Assembly (NCBI GenBank): GCA_900444965.1
Contig: UFRQ01000003.1
Coordinates: 1,798,001-1,862,000, forward strand
From: [Actinobacillus] rossii
GTDB taxonomy: Bacteria > Pseudomonadota > Gammaproteobacteria > Enterobacterales > Pasteurellaceae
Reading direction: 5' to 3'
Length of the DNA: 64,000 nt
The translations under genes and the position numbers were made by a program. Below, in pieces: positions 19,464 to 29,631 of this stretch. The notes under the pieces were generated by a model. It saw nothing but the letters and a program-made list of their open reading frames with translations, had not been told where the DNA came from and ran no database searches. Each line of letters starts with the position of its first letter. The stretch's first letter is position 1.

Positions 19464-20502
19464 GTTTTATTCTAACAATCCGCTCATTAAACACAAGACC
19501 GGTTTACTCAATTTAGCAGAAGAACTCGGAAACATTTCTCAAGCTTGCAAAGCGATGGGGATGAGCCGAGATACATTCTATCGCTATCAACAAGCCGTAG
19601 AGCAAGGCGGTGTTGAAGCATTACTTAATCAAACTCGTCGGGTACCGAATATCAAAAATAGAGTAGACGAGCACATTGAGCAAGCTGTTGTAAAATTTGC
19701 CCTAGATTTTCCAGCTTACGGACAAGTTCGAGTGAGTAACGAACTTCGCAAGCAAGGTATTTTTGTTTCAGGCGGTGGTGTTCGTTCCATTTGGCTACGT
19801 CATAATCTTGCTAACTTTAAACAGCGTTTAAATGCACTAGAGAAAGAAGTAGCTGAGAAAGGCATTATTCTAAATGAAAGTCAAATTCAAGCCTTGGAAC
19901 GTAAGAAAGAGGATGATATATCGAGTGGAGAAATTGAAACCGCTCATCCGGGCTATTTAGGTTCACAAGATACCTTTTATGTAGGTAATTTAAAAGGTGT
20001 TGGACGCATTTATCAGCAAACATTTGTTGATACTTATAGCAAGGTTGCTTTTGCAAAGCTCTACACAATGAAAACCGCAATTGCCGCTGCAGATATGCTC
20101 AATGATAAAGTCCTGCCGTTCTTTGAAGCCCAAGGATTACCGATGTTGCGTATTCTCACCGACCGTGGCAGTGAATATTGTGGCAAGGTGGAAAATCACG
20201 ATTATGAGCTTTATTTAGCGATAAATGACATAGAGCATACTAAAACGAAAGTGAAGCATCCACAGACGAATGGTATCTGTGAACGTTTTCATAAGACTAT
20301 CTTACAAGAATTTTACCAAGTCGCATTTAGGAAGAAAATATATACGGATTTAGCGACATTACAAGCTGATTTAGATGAGTGGTTAATGTATTATAATCAC
20401 CATCGAACACATCAAGGAAAAATGTGCTGTGGCAGAACTCCGATGGCAACATTACTTGATGGAAAAGGGATTTGGGCAGAAAAGAATTTAAGCTCAAATT
20501 AA
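19462..20502 (+). CDS. IS481-family transposase, copy 2
   Basis: 346 residues, intact, with the same HTH and DDE core as copy 1. It differs from copy 3 at three positions (GIFVSGGG for GVFVSAGG, NESQIQ for NESQVQ), so it is the most diverged of the three. The stop codon lies in an 11-bp inverted repeat (20500-20510 with 20533-20543) at the 3' end of the element. Confidence 0.95.
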   Translation: MFYSNNPLIKHKTGLLNLAEELGNISQACKAMGMSRDTFYRYQQAVEQGGVEALLNQTRRVPNIKNRVDEHIEQAVVKFALDFPAYGQVRVSNELRKQGIFVSGGGVRSIWLRHNLANFKQRLNALEKEVAEKGIILNESQIQALERKKEDDISSGEIETAHPGYLGSQDTFYVGNLKGVGRIYQQTFVDTYSKVAFAKLYTMKTAIAAADMLNDKVLPFFEAQGLPMLRILTDRGSEYCGKVENHDYELYLAINDIEHTKTKVKHPQTNGICERFHKTILQEFYQVAFRKKIYTDLATLQADLDEWLMYYNHHRTHQGKMCCGRTPMATLLDGKGIWAEKNLSSN

Positions 20503-20554
20503 TCTGACAGACACGGTAATTCTAAACGGGGACTGTCAGATTAGGTTTGATCTT

Positions 20555-21475
20555 CTACACCTTATGTCCTGATATTTTTGCAAGAGTCATCACATCAACT
20601 TTCTTAGCTAATCGAGAACAAGCCTCTCGACGAGTATCGTGAAAATGCAAATATTCTCTCATTGCCATTTGTTTCAGTTTTCTAAAAGTAGCGTCTAATG
20701 TACTTGCTTTAAGATCAAAGCAAAATTCACTATCTATTTCATTTCTTAATCTAATCAGGATTTCAATTGCCTTTGTAGATAACGGAACATCCCTAGCTGT
20801 TCCATTCTTTGTTATAGGCAAGTGAGCAATTCTCTTTTCTAAATTTACATTTTCCCAAGTTAAATTACAAATCTCACCTGCGCGCATTGCTGTTTCAATC
20901 GCAAATAGCATTGCCGCGCCCGTTCTAGCTCTTGCAGTAGAAACTTTATCAGGATAACTACTCACATAAAGCAAAGCATCAATATCTTCTTGAGTAAATC
21001 TTTGAGTACGTGGCTTACTCCCTTCAGGCAATTGCAAACCTATCATCGGACTTTTATCAATGTAACCCCAACGCTCTAAGGCGACTTTAAAGATGTGCCC
21101 GATAGTAGAGAGCTCTCTTCTAACACTTTCCCCTTTAACACTTTTAAGGCGCTCAGCAATCCAATCTTCAAGGTCTTGTCTAGTTACATCAGAGATATAT
21201 TTATCCGTGATTGGATGACGTAAAAATTTATTAAGCCTATTAAGTTCGTGCTTAACACCTCTTTTGTTAACTGTCACTTCATTTTGATAGCGAACAATCA
21301 CATCAGAAAATAATGTCTCAGGTTGCATACCTTTGGAATTCAGCTCTATTTTTCGTTCTTCTTCAATACCCCACAAATTTGCTTCTGCTTTTGTGCGAAA
21401 AGTTTTTGATTTACGCACTCCATTCTTATAGACTTCTACACGATATTTATCACCGCGTTTACGAATCGTTGCCAT
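20555..21475 (-). pseudogene. Tyrosine integrase truncated by IS copy 2
   Basis: About 305 residues from the ATG at 21475 (MATIRKRGDKYRVEVYKNG), which has AGGA upstream; an earlier in-frame ATG at 21574 is unlikely. The N-terminal arm-binding and core-binding parts and most of the catalytic domain are present: Arg in TAMRAGEI, HDTRREACSRL (H-x-x-R) and the His in KISGHK. The frame then enters the IS and stops after ISGHKV, so the catalytic tyrosine, normally about 25-30 residues later, is missing. It lies beside the tRNA-Val target, as expected for the element's own integrase. Inactive as read. Confidence 0.9.
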
Positions 21476-21651
21476 AATTTTTATTCCTACTAGGGCGTAA
21501 TTTTTACCAAATTCAGGCGTAGATTTGGCGTAATGACGAGATAGAAATATATAAAAATAGATAAAAAATAGCAATAACCTTGATTAAATACACAGTAAGA
21601 AAATAATAATATTTATAGATAACACATTGAAATATAAGAAAAATAAATAAA

Positions 21652-21680
21652 TAAAAAATCCCCGTCAAATGACAGGGATT
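21652..21680 (-). terminator. Terminator downstream of tRNA-Val
   Basis: On the minus strand AATCCCTGTC and GACGGGGATT pair with one wobble and are followed by six T. It can end the glmM/tRNA transcript before the element. Confidence 0.75.
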
Positions 21681-21687
21681 AAGATAG

Positions 21688-21764
21688 TGGTGCGAATAGC
21701 TGGACTCGAACCAGTGACCCCCACCATGTCAAGGTGGTGCTCTAACCAACTGAGCTATATTCGC
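21688..21764 (-). tRNA. tRNA-Val (anticodon GAC)
   Basis: 77 nt, 5' GCGAATATAGCTC and 3' ATTCGCACCA with encoded CCA. The acceptor stem, D arm, T arm (GGTTCGAGTCC) and anticodon stem CCACC/GGTGG with loop TTGACAT are all intact. Anticodon GAC reads valine codons GUC/GUU. Its 3' half (21695-21710) is the attachment site of the integrated element. Confidence 0.97.
21695..21710. other. Right attachment site within tRNA-Val
   Basis: AATAGCTGGACTCGAA is shared, with one mismatch, with the far border at 13295-13310, exactly 8400 bp away. The tRNA remains complete, so the element or the crossover restored its 3' end. Confidence 0.7.
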
Positions 21765-21898
21765 GTTTGGATTTTATTTTGTCGTTGTTTCAACGAAAAG
21801 TACGGTCAATTATAACGAATTTTTATAGCAAAACAAGTCAAAAATCCACCGCGCTTAACCAAATGAGAAAAATTTGAACAATTTAAGAATATATTCTT

Positions 21899-23233
21899 CT
21901 AATTTGCTTTTACAGCATTAGCAATTTCTTCCGCACATTGTTGTGCCAGTACGCCATCTTCACATTCTACCATTACTCGAATTAATGGTTCTGTACCTGA
22001 TTTCCGTAACAAAATACGACCTTTACCAGCTAAACGTTTTTCAACTTCTGCGGCTACCACTTTTACTGCATCACTTTCTAATGGATTTACACCGCCTGCA
22101 AAACGTACATTGATTAAAACTTGTGGGAACAATTGTACTGCTGCAGTTAGCTCATTTAAGGTTAATTTGTGTTGAACCATTGCAGTTAAAACGGCCAATG
22201 AAGCAATAATACCGTCACCAGTCGTATTTTTATCCGCAATAATGATATGCCCTGAATTTTCACCGCCAAATTTCCAGTTATTTTCTTGCATTTTCTCAAG
22301 TACATAACGATCACCAACATTAGCACGCAAGAAAGGTATACCTAATTGTTTAAGGGCAATTTCAAGACTCATATTACTCATTAATGTCCCCACTACGCCA
22401 CCTTTTAAGTTTCCGGCACGCAATGCTTCACGAGCAATAATGTAAAGAATTTGGTCTCCGTCAACTCGATGACCTAAATGATCAACCATCATAATACGGT
22501 CACCATCACCATCATAAGCCAAGCCAACATCAGCATTCACTTCTAACACTTTAGCTTGCAATGCTTTAATATCTGTTGCACCACATTTTTCATTGATATT
22601 TAAACCATTAGGCTCAGTACCGATTTCGATAACTTCAGCGCCTAATTCTCGCATAACACTCGGGGCAATATGATAAGTTGCGCCATGAGCACAATCGACT
22701 ACAATTTTATAACCGTCTAAGCTCAAATGCGTTGGAAATGTACTTTTGCAAAATTCAATATAACGACCTGCCGCATCACTAATTCGGCTTGCTTTTCCTA
22801 AGGAAGCAGACTCTACACAGTCCATCGGTTGCTCAAGCATCGCTTCGATTGCTTCTTCAACTTCATCAGGTAATTTTGTCCCAGTTGCGGAAAAGAATTT
22901 AATACCATTATCATAATATGGATTATGTGAGGCAGAAATGACTACACCAGCTTCTGCGCGAAAAGCACGTGTCAAATAAGCAACAGCGGGAGTTGGCATT
23001 GGTCCAACAAAAGCAGCAGATAAACCAGCTGCCGCCAGACCCGCTTCTAATGCGGATTCCAGCATATAACCTGAAATTCGCGTATCTTTACCAATTAAGA
23101 CTTTTTTTGAACCTTGGGTGGCTAACACTTTACCTGCTGCCCAACCCAATTTAAGTGCAAATTCAGGTGTAATTGGAAATTCACCTACTTTACCACGTAC
23201 ACCATCAGTACCAAAATATTTACGTTCTGCCAT
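21899..23233 (-). CDS. glmM: Phosphoglucosamine mutase
   Basis: 444 residues. Converts glucosamine-6-phosphate to glucosamine-1-phosphate for peptidoglycan and lipopolysaccharide. The phosphoserine is Ser102 in ISASHNP; the metal loop AYDGDGDR and the substrate loop GGENSGH are present, and [12 protein letters not shown] near the C-terminus binds phosphate. It lies just after folP on the same strand, the usual folP-glmM pair of gamma-proteobacteria. Confidence 0.97.
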   Translation of the reverse strand: MAERKYFGTDGVRGKVGEFPITPEFALKLGWAAGKVLATQGSKKVLIGKDTRISGYMLESALEAGLAAAGLSAAFVGPMPTPAVAYLTRAFRAEAGVVISASHNPYYDNGIKFFSATGTKLPDEVEEAIEAMLEQPMDCVESASLGKASRISDAAGRYIEFCKSTFPTHLSLDGYKIVVDCAHGATYHIAPSVMRELGAEVIEIGTEPNGLNINEKCGATDIKALQAKVLEVNADVGLAYDGDGDRIMMVDHLGHRVDGDQILYIIAREALRAGNLKGGVVGTLMSNMSLEIALKQLGIPFLRANVGDRYVLEKMQENNWKFGGENSGHIIIADKNTTGDGIIASLAVLTAMVQHKLTLNELTAAVQLFPQVLINVRFAGGVNPLESDAVKVVAAEVEKRLAGKGRILLRKSGTEPLIRVMVECEDGVLAQQCAEEIANAVKAN

Positions 23234-23322
23234 TTTATTTCCTTTTCATAAGGTGAAACTCTATATTCACCGGTAATCTATCTTCTATAAATTCATGGGG
23301 AATCCCCACGCTATTTATCTAA

Positions 23323-24150
23323 TTATGCATTTAATGTTGCTTGCCAAATTTTAAGCGCATCCGCAGTTTCAGCCACATCATGTACTCGTAAAATCGTTGC
23401 GCCATTCATTGCTGCAATTAATGCTGCAGTAGCACTGCCAATCACACGTTGATCAACGGTTTTATCCAATACCGCACCAATCATTGATTTACGAGAAAGC
23501 CCAGCAAGCACAGGATAACCTTGTACGGCGAAACGTGCACTTTGTTGTAACAATTTGAAATTGTGTTGCACTGTTTTACCAAAACCAAATCCCACATCCC
23601 AAATGATATTTTCTGGTTTTATACCGGCTTGCAAACAAAGTGCGGTGCGTTTTTCAAGAAATTCCAACACTTCTGTCACAACATCCTGATATTGCGGATT
23701 AGCTTGCATTGTTCGAGGTTGCCCTTGCATATGCATAATGCAAGTAGGTAAAGCTAATTTTGCCGCTGTTTCTAACGCATTAGGTTCTTGCAACGCGCGA
23801 ATATCATTAATAATATCCATACCCGCTTTCGCACTTTCTTCCATAACAATGGCTTTAGATGTATCGACTGAAATCCAACAATCAAAACGTTGACGTACGG
23901 CGCTGACTAAAGGGACAACTCGTGCCAATTCTTCTTGTTCAGTCACTTCATCTGACATTGGTCGTGTTGATTCACCGCCAATGTCAATAATAGTTGCACC
24001 ATCATTGAGCATTTTTTCCACTTGAAATAACGCTTTGTCTAAAGTAAAAAATTTACCACTATCAGAAAATGAATCGGGAGTAAAATTCAAAATTCCCATA
24101 ATTTGCGGTTGGGACAAATCTAAGATTTTATTATTTGCTTGAAGTTTCAT
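23323..24150 (-). CDS. folP: Dihydropteroate synthase
   Basis: 275 residues. Joins p-aminobenzoate to the pterin pyrophosphate in folate synthesis, the target of sulfonamides. Signatures MGILNFTPDSFSDSG, IDIGGESTRPM and AGLSRKSMIG are visible, with VRVHDV near the end. Upstream of glmM by 89 nt on the same strand; divergent from ppc. Confidence 0.96.
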   Translation of the reverse strand: MKLQANNKILDLSQPQIMGILNFTPDSFSDSGKFFTLDKALFQVEKMLNDGATIIDIGGESTRPMSDEVTEQEELARVVPLVSAVRQRFDCWISVDTSKAIVMEESAKAGMDIINDIRALQEPNALETAAKLALPTCIMHMQGQPRTMQANPQYQDVVTEVLEFLEKRTALCLQAGIKPENIIWDVGFGFGKTVQHNFKLLQQSARFAVQGYPVLAGLSRKSMIGAVLDKTVDQRVIGSATAALIAAMNGATILRVHDVAETADALKIWQATLNA

Positions 24151-24478
24151 GAAATAAAAACCGTTTTTACTGAGTAAAAGTGCGGTTAATTATAGCGAAA
24201 TATGATCGAAATTGCGACTAATAACATATGAAAATTGAACAGAGATTAAGGGTTTCAGCTTGTGGTTATATATCATTAAAAGCGCGGTTAAATTTTTATA
24301 AATTTTATTGAAGTTTCCCGAAAATATTAAATCAATTCTAAAAATATAGAGCCGACTTTAGAAAAATACGATCTAAAACAAGGAAAATACAAATTTTTAT
24401 ATTTTTGGTGATTTCTATTTGCAATTCCTAACTTATTTTGGTTATATTGACTCTAGATTTAATTTACGGAGAGCAAAT
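24151..24478. promoter_or_regulatory. Divergent folP-ppc intergenic region
   Basis: 328 bp without a gene. It holds an uptake signal (AAGTGCGGT at about 24179) and a plausible ppc promoter: TTGCAA at 24419-24424 and TATATT at 24443-24448 with an 18-bp spacer. The ppc ribosome site is ACGGAGAG at about 24467. Confidence 0.4.
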
Positions 24479-27130
24479 ATGACACAAGAACAAGAATACT
24501 CAACAATGCGTAGCAATATAAATATGCTTGGGCATTTCTTAGGCGAAACCATTAGTGAAGCACAAGGTAGCGATATTCTTGAATTAATTGAAAAAATTCG
24601 AGTACTTTCACGTGATTCTCGTAGTGGCAATGACAACGCGCGTAATGAGCTTTTATCGCTTCTTTCTAATATTTCTACAGAAAATATTATCCCTGTTGCA
24701 CGTGCATTCAACCAGTTTTTGAACTTAACCAATGTTGCAGAGCAATACCAAACAATTTCACGGCATCATCACGACAAAACGGCGGAACATCGTTCTATTA
24801 AGTCATTATTTAAACGCTTAAAAGAACAAAATGTTCCCCGCGATGAAATTATTAAAACTATCAATAACCTGCTTATAGAATTAGTACTCACTGCACATCC
24901 GACTGAAGTCACTCGCCGTTCGCTTGTGCATAAACAAGTGGAAATTAATAAATGCTTAAGCAAATTAGAACACAGTGATTTGACTGAGAATGAACGTCAT
25001 AATGTTGAACGCCGTTTATTGCAGCTTATTGCTCAAGCATGGCATACCAATGAAATTCGTACCCAACGCCCAACACCATTTGAAGAGGCAAAATGGGGCT
25101 TTGCGATGATTGAAAATAGCCTTTGGGAGGCGGTACCTGCTTTCTTACGTCAATTAAATGACAATGCGGTTGAACAATTAGGCTATGAACTTCCGATTGA
25201 TTTATCACCAGTACGTTTTTCGTCTTGGATGGGTGGGGATCGTGACGGTAATCCATTTGTTACCGCCAAAGTCACAACCCAAGTATTACAACTTGCTCGT
25301 TGGAAAGCGGCAGATTTATTTTTAGGTGATATTCAAGCTTTAGTAGATGAGCTTTCTATTTCAGCTTGTTCTGATGAATTCCGTAATAAATATGGAGATC
25401 GTGCTGAACCTTATCGCCAAGTAATGAAAGGTTTACGTACTAAACTTAAAAATACGCTGGATTATTACAATGATCTGCTGGCTGATCGTTTGCCGAAATA
25501 TACTGTAGCAGAAATCATTACTCAAGATAACGACTTGTGGGAACCTCTTTACGATAGCTATCAATCATTAATTGCTTGTGGAATGCGTATTATCGCGAAC
25601 GGTTTATTATTAGATACTCTACGTCGCATTCGTTGTTTTGGTGTTGCCTTCTCTCGTTTAGATATTCGTCAAGAAAGTACGCACCACACGAATGCTATTG
25701 CTGAAATCACTCGTTATATCGGTTTAGGCGATTATTCAAATTGGACAGAAGATGACAAACAGGCATTCTTAATTAGAGAATTAAGTTCACGTCGTCCACT
25801 TGTGCCACGTGACTGGACGCCATCACCAGAAACGCAAGAAGTACTAGATACCTGCCGAGTCATTGCACAGCAACCTGAAGGTACATTCTCTTGCTATATT
25901 ATTTCGATGGCACGTACTGCCTCAGACGTATTAGGTGTTCATTTATTATTAAAAGAAGCCGGTGTTCTTTATCATTTGCCTGTTGTGCCATTATTCGAAA
26001 CCCTTGATGACTTAGATGCGTCGGAAGAAGTAATGACCCAATTATTCAATGTGGGTTGGTATCGTGGCGTAATTAATAATAAACAAATGGTGATGATTGG
26101 CTATTCAGATAGTGCGAAAGATGCGGGTATGATGGCGGCATCTTGGGCACAATATCGTGGACAAGAAAATCTCGTTAAACTGTGTGAAAAATTAGGAATT
26201 GAATTAACCTTATTTCATGGTCGTGGTGGTACTGTAGGTCGTGGTGGTGCACCAGCTCACGCAGCATTATTATCACAGCCACCACGCTCATTGAAAAACG
26301 GCTTGCGCGTAACTGAACAAGGCGAAATGATCCGTTTCAAATTAGGTTTACCTGCAGTTGCCATGAAAACCTTAGATCTCTACGCAAGCGCAATTTTAGA
26401 GGCCAACTTACTACCACCGCCAGAACCGAAAGCAAGTTGGCGTGCAATTATGGATAAACTTGCCTCTTCTTCATGCAAAATTTACCGTGATATCGTGCGT
26501 GGCGATAAAGATTTTGTTCCTTATTTCCGCAGTGCAACACCTGAGCAAGAGTTATCCAAACTTCCACTTGGCTCTCGTCCAGCAAAACGTAATCCAAATG
26601 GTGGTGTAGAAAGCTTACGTGCTATTCCATGGATTTTCGCTTGGATGCAAAACCGTTTAATGCTTCCTGCTTGGCTAGGGGCAGGCGCGTCATTACGTCA
26701 AGCAATGACTGAAGGCGAAAACAAAATGGTTATTGAAGAAATGTGTCATGCATGGCCATTCTTTAATACTCGTATTGGTATGTTAGAAATGGTATTTAGT
26801 AAGACTGACGCATGGCTATCTGAGCATTATGATCAACGCTTAGTGAAAGAAGAACTTTGGTATCTTGGTCAATCATTACGTCAACAATTGGCTGATGATA
26901 TTAAAACAGTACTTGAGCTGTCAGGTAAAGGTCAGCAATTAATGTCTGATTTACCATGGGTTGCACAATCTATTGCATTACGTAATGTCTATACAGACCC
27001 ACTTAACTTATTACAAGTAGAATTACTCAGCCGTTTACGCCAAAACCCTGAACATTCAAATCATGATGTGGAACAAGCATTAATGATTACTATTGCAGGT
27101 ATTGCAGCTGGTATGCGTAATACAGGCTAG
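24479..27130 (+). CDS. ppc: Phosphoenolpyruvate carboxylase
   Basis: 883 residues. Carboxylates phosphoenolpyruvate to oxaloacetate, refilling the TCA branch. The catalytic LTAHPTEV with its histidine, [11 protein letters not shown], the mobile loop [11 protein letters not shown] and the invariant C-terminal RNTG are present. The ATG at 24479 follows CGGAGAG; an upstream in-frame ATT/TTG extension is not needed. A bidirectional terminator follows. Confidence 0.96.
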   Translation: MTQEQEYSTMRSNINMLGHFLGETISEAQGSDILELIEKIRVLSRDSRSGNDNARNELLSLLSNISTENIIPVARAFNQFLNLTNVAEQYQTISRHHHDKTAEHRSIKSLFKRLKEQNVPRDEIIKTINNLLIELVLTAHPTEVTRRSLVHKQVEINKCLSKLEHSDLTENERHNVERRLLQLIAQAWHTNEIRTQRPTPFEEAKWGFAMIENSLWEAVPAFLRQLNDNAVEQLGYELPIDLSPVRFSSWMGGDRDGNPFVTAKVTTQVLQLARWKAADLFLGDIQALVDELSISACSDEFRNKYGDRAEPYRQVMKGLRTKLKNTLDYYNDLLADRLPKYTVAEIITQDNDLWEPLYDSYQSLIACGMRIIANGLLLDTLRRIRCFGVAFSRLDIRQESTHHTNAIAEITRYIGLGDYSNWTEDDKQAFLIRELSSRRPLVPRDWTPSPETQEVLDTCRVIAQQPEGTFSCYIISMARTASDVLGVHLLLKEAGVLYHLPVVPLFETLDDLDASEEVMTQLFNVGWYRGVINNKQMVMIGYSDSAKDAGMMAASWAQYRGQENLVKLCEKLGIELTLFHGRGGTVGRGGAPAHAALLSQPPRSLKNGLRVTEQGEMIRFKLGLPAVAMKTLDLYASAILEANLLPPPEPKASWRAIMDKLASSSCKIYRDIVRGDKDFVPYFRSATPEQELSKLPLGSRPAKRNPNGGVESLRAIPWIFAWMQNRLMLPAWLGAGASLRQAMTEGENKMVIEEMCHAWPFFNTRIGMLEMVFSKTDAWLSEHYDQRLVKEELWYLGQSLRQQLADDIKTVLELSGKGQQLMSDLPWVAQSIALRNVYTDPLNLLQVELLSRLRQNPEHSNHDVEQALMITIAGIAAGMRNTG

Positions 27131-27145
27131 TTATAGTCTTATTAA

Positions 27146-27180
27146 AAAAAGCCCAAGATACTCACTATCTTGGGCTTTAT
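27146..27180. terminator. Bidirectional terminator between ppc and the DUF1294 gene
   Basis: AAAGCCCAAGATA and TATCTTGGGCTTT form a 13-bp stem with A and T runs on either side. Confidence 0.9.
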
Positions 27181-27196
27181 ACTTTCGTAATTATAC

Positions 27197-27478
27197 TTAT
27201 TCACTCATTCGCATAAAAAATATCATTGGCAAAATGACTAGAAAAATGACCGCACTTACGATAACGGCTATTCTGAATTGCCAATGTTGTGTTTTATGAC
27301 GATACCGCTCCATCGCGACATGCGTTCCAATAAAACCGCCCATAAAACATACTGTCAATAACACGTATTCTTCAATACGCCATTCTTTGTTTATTGCACG
27401 TTTTTTATCCGTTCGCATCAAAAAATAAGCGGCGATATTCACCGCCGCTAAATAACTTGCAAGAATACCGAAAAACAT
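27197..27478 (-). CDS. DUF1294 family membrane protein
   Basis: 93 residues with three hydrophobic segments (about 3-20, 38-55, 70-88) and the family motif KRAINKEWRIEE...LLTVCFMGGFIGTHVAMERYRHKTQH. Predicted inner-membrane protein of unknown function. Its start overlaps the glyA stop by one base, so it is likely cotranslated with glyA. An uptake signal lies inside (about 27248). Confidence 0.85.
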   Translation of the reverse strand: MFFGILASYLAAVNIAAYFLMRTDKKRAINKEWRIEEYVLLTVCFMGGFIGTHVAMERYRHKTQHWQFRIAVIVSAVIFLVILPMIFFMRMSE

Positions 27479-28743
27479 TAGTTGCTATACACAGGTAAAC
27501 GCGCACAGATTTCTAATACTTTCGCTTTAGTAGAAAGAATGACTTCTTCTTCTTTCTCTGTCCCCATTGCATCTAATACATCACACATCCAACCAGCAAG
27601 TGCCGTCACATCAGCAACGGTAAAGCCACGGCGTGTCACCGAAGGTGTACCGACACGAATACCTGAAGTCACAAATGGTTTTTGTGGGTCATTTGGTACT
27701 GAGTTTTTGTTAACAGTAATATTCGCACGACCTAATGCGGCATCTGCTGCTTTCCCTGTTTTACCTTGTTTGATAAAGCTAACTAAGAACAAATGGTTTT
27801 CTGTGCCATTTGAAACCACATCATAACCACGCGATTTGAATACTTCTACCATCGCTTTAGCATTTTTCAATACGTTTGCTTGATACTCTTTAAATGCCGG
27901 CTCTAATGCTTCTTTGAAACAAACTGCTTTCGCAGCAATGATATGAACTAATGGTCCACCTTGGTTTGCAGGGAAGACAGATGATTGTAGTTTTTTATAG
28001 ATTTCTTCATCACCACAAGCAGATAGAATTAAACCACCACGTGGACCACCTAAAGTTTTGTGGGTTGTCGTTGTTACTACGTGCGCATGTGGTAATGGGC
28101 TTGGATAAACACCAGCTGCAATTAAACCTGCCACATGTGCCATATCAACGAATAAATACGCGCCTACTGCATCCGCAATTTCACGCATTTTCGCCCAGTC
28201 AACCACTTGAGAATAAGCAGAAAAACCGGCCACAATCATTTTCGGTTGGCATTCTTTTGCTTTCGCTAAAACATCATCATAGTCAATCACACCGTCTGCG
28301 GTAATACCATAAAGCACTGAGTTATAAATTTTACCTGAGAAACTCACTTTCGCACCATGAGTTAAGTGACCACCATGGGCTAAGTCCATACCTAAAATTG
28401 TATCGCCCGCGTTAATTAAAGCACCATAAACCGCAGCGTTTGCTTGTGAACCTGAATGTGGTTGTACGTTAGCGTAATCACAGTTAAATAATTCTTTTGC
28501 ACGATCAATCGCCAATTGCTCAACGATATCTGCATACTCACAACCACTGTAATACCGTTTGCCCGGATAACCTTCCGCGTATTTATTGGTAAACTGAGAA
28601 CCTTGAGCTTCCATAACACGTGGGCTAGCATAATTCTCAGATGCTATCAACTCAATATGTTCTTCTTGACGACGATTTTCATCTTGGATGGCTTGCCATA
28701 GAACCGGATCGTAATCTGCAATATTCATTGATTTTTTAAACAT
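27478..28743 (-). CDS. glyA: Serine hydroxymethyltransferase
   Basis: 421 residues. Interconverts serine and glycine with tetrahydrofolate and is the main source of one-carbon units. [13 protein letters not shown] holds the PLP lysine; [15 protein letters not shown] and the C-terminal [12 protein letters not shown] are family marks. The start [12 protein letters not shown] matches the usual N-terminus and follows AAGGAA. A PurR-box match lies 28 bp upstream. Confidence 0.97.
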   Translation of the reverse strand: MFKKSMNIADYDPVLWQAIQDENRRQEEHIELIASENYASPRVMEAQGSQFTNKYAEGYPGKRYYSGCEYADIVEQLAIDRAKELFNCDYANVQPHSGSQANAAVYGALINAGDTILGMDLAHGGHLTHGAKVSFSGKIYNSVLYGITADGVIDYDDVLAKAKECQPKMIVAGFSAYSQVVDWAKMREIADAVGAYLFVDMAHVAGLIAAGVYPSPLPHAHVVTTTTHKTLGGPRGGLILSACGDEEIYKKLQSSVFPANQGGPLVHIIAAKAVCFKEALEPAFKEYQANVLKNAKAMVEVFKSRGYDVVSNGTENHLFLVSFIKQGKTGKAADAALGRANITVNKNSVPNDPQKPFVTSGIRVGTPSVTRRGFTVADVTALAGWMCDVLDAMGTEKEEEVILSTKAKVLEICARLPVYSN

Positions 28744-28770
28744 GGTCAGTTCCTTCTTAGTAAAAAAGTT

Positions 28771-28786
28771 AAGTAATCGGTTGCGC
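28771..28786 (-). promoter_or_regulatory. Putative PurR operator upstream of glyA
   Basis: On the minus strand GCGCAACCGATTACTT matches the PurR consensus ANGCAANCGNTTNCNT at 11 of 12 fixed positions. It lies just before the glyA start; glyA is a known PurR target in E. coli, and purR is encoded in this window. Confidence 0.65.
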
Positions 28787-29087
28787 TACTTATTCTACCC
28801 TATTTTTAGAAAAAAGATTAGCGAAAATTTTTTCTATTCTACATTATATTGTGATCAAATCTAAATATATTAAGGTTGGCTTTATGACAATGCTAGTATG
28901 CTCTGATATAAAAAAGGACAGGTATAAAGCCTGTCCCTATAAAATCACCAATTTTTAACCGCACTTTACTTCATAATCTTTACTTTGTGTTATTTTATCA
29001 ACTATATAATTTCAGGTCTAAAATGAGTAAATTCCGATATTTCGCTTCCAAAATTTATGCTTTATTGGCGAGGCTTTCGCACATCAT
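28787..29087. other. Intergenic region between glyA and the XRE gene
   Basis: About 300 bp without a supported gene. It contains glyA promoter sequence, a minus-strand terminator (28910-28937), and one uptake signal (ACCGCACTT at about 28960). Confidence 0.5.
28910..28937 (-). terminator. Terminator of the XRE regulator gene
   Basis: GGACAGG and CCTGTCC form a stem; on the minus strand TTTTTT follows. It lies about 150 bp after the stop of the XRE gene. Confidence 0.7.
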
Positions 29088-29471
29088 CTAGGATTTTCTT
29101 TCTAACAACGAAATAATTTTATTCAAGTTCTGAATTTCTTTTTGAATAAGTAACTCATTTTTATGAGCTAACTGTAGCTTCAATTTTTCAATTTCAAGAG
29201 CCAAACCTTCAGCATTACCACTATAATTTGTATAAATATAATCACTGTTGTCATTCATACAAAAAATAACACCTTTTTCAGTATCTACCAAATCAGTCAC
29301 TTTCATATTAAAGATTTGAGCAATTTGTACTAATTTATCGTATTGTAATTTCGTATCACCTCGCTCAATTTTGGCATACCCACTTGGCGACATATTCATT
29401 TTTTCTGCCATGTCTTCTTGTGAAAATTGGTGTAATTCTCGCATCAAACGAATTTTATCGTATACCGCCAT
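29088..29471 (-). CDS. XRE-family transcriptional regulator with C-terminal coiled coil
   Basis: 127 residues. Residues about 3-62 form a lambda-Cro/C1-type HTH (KIRLMRELHQFSQEDMAEKMNMSPSGYAKIERGDTKL). Residues about 88-125 are a leucine-rich heptad stretch (LALEIEKLKLQLAHKNELLIQKEIQNLNKIISLL), likely a dimerisation coil. Divergent from a lipoprotein gene; direct and inverted repeats lie between the two and may be its operator. Confidence 0.85.
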   Translation of the reverse strand: MAVYDKIRLMRELHQFSQEDMAEKMNMSPSGYAKIERGDTKLQYDKLVQIAQIFNMKVTDLVDTEKGVIFCMNDNSDYIYTNYSGNAEGLALEIEKLKLQLAHKNELLIQKEIQNLNKIISLLERKS

Positions 29472-29534
29472 TTTAATATTCCAAATTGAGTAGAGATTGT
29501 CTGAATAAGACGTTAATTGTCGCGTCCATGGCTG

Positions 29535-29594
29535 TCTTAATATTCCCTAATTTCTTAATATTATCCTGCAATCACATTTCAAGATAAGATTGCA
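29535..29594. repeat. Direct and inverted repeats between XRE and lipoprotein genes
   Basis: TCTTAATATT occurs at 29535-29544 and 29553-29562 (18-bp spacing). TGCAATC (29567-29573) and GATTGCA (29588-29594) form an inverted repeat close to the lipoprotein gene start. These are candidates for regulator binding; no direct proof. Confidence 0.4.
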
Positions 29595-29631
29595 AATAAT
29601 GTTATTTTTACATATTTAGAGGTTTTAATCT

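Larger units (their letters stand above)
19359..20559 (+). mobile_element. IS481-family insertion sequence, copy 2
   Basis: 1201 bp, same ends as copies 1 and 3, opposite orientation. The 7-bp flanks differ (GCTCATA left, CCTTATG right), so no target duplication remains. Its right end has removed the integrase C-terminus; the sequence beyond the left end does not continue that frame. This suggests a deletion next to the IS or recombination with a lost copy. Confidence 0.93.
13295..21710. mobile_element. Integrated satellite-phage-like element at tRNA-Val
   Basis: About 8.4 kb between glnE and tRNA-Val, bounded by a 16-bp near-direct repeat (AATAGCTGGACYCGAA) that is part of the tRNA. Without its two IS copies it is about 6 kb. 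Minus-strand genes from the tRNA side: tyrosine integrase (truncated), AlpA-like regulator, 124-aa protein, Icd/Ash-like protein, four tiny proteins, primase-helicase (interrupted). No capsid, tail or packaging genes are visible. The gene set resembles P4-type satellites and related islands of Pasteurellaceae. Three uptake signals inside it suggest long residence or acquisition within the family. Both integrase and helicase are broken, so it is probably immobile. Confidence 0.8.

Noticed and set aside
27482..28304. Plus-strand frames opposite glyA
   Set aside because: Shadows caused by the codon use of glyA.
29023..29091. 22-codon plus-strand frame beginning MSKFRYFASK
   Set aside because: No clear ribosome site, overlaps the XRE stop, no conservation evidence.
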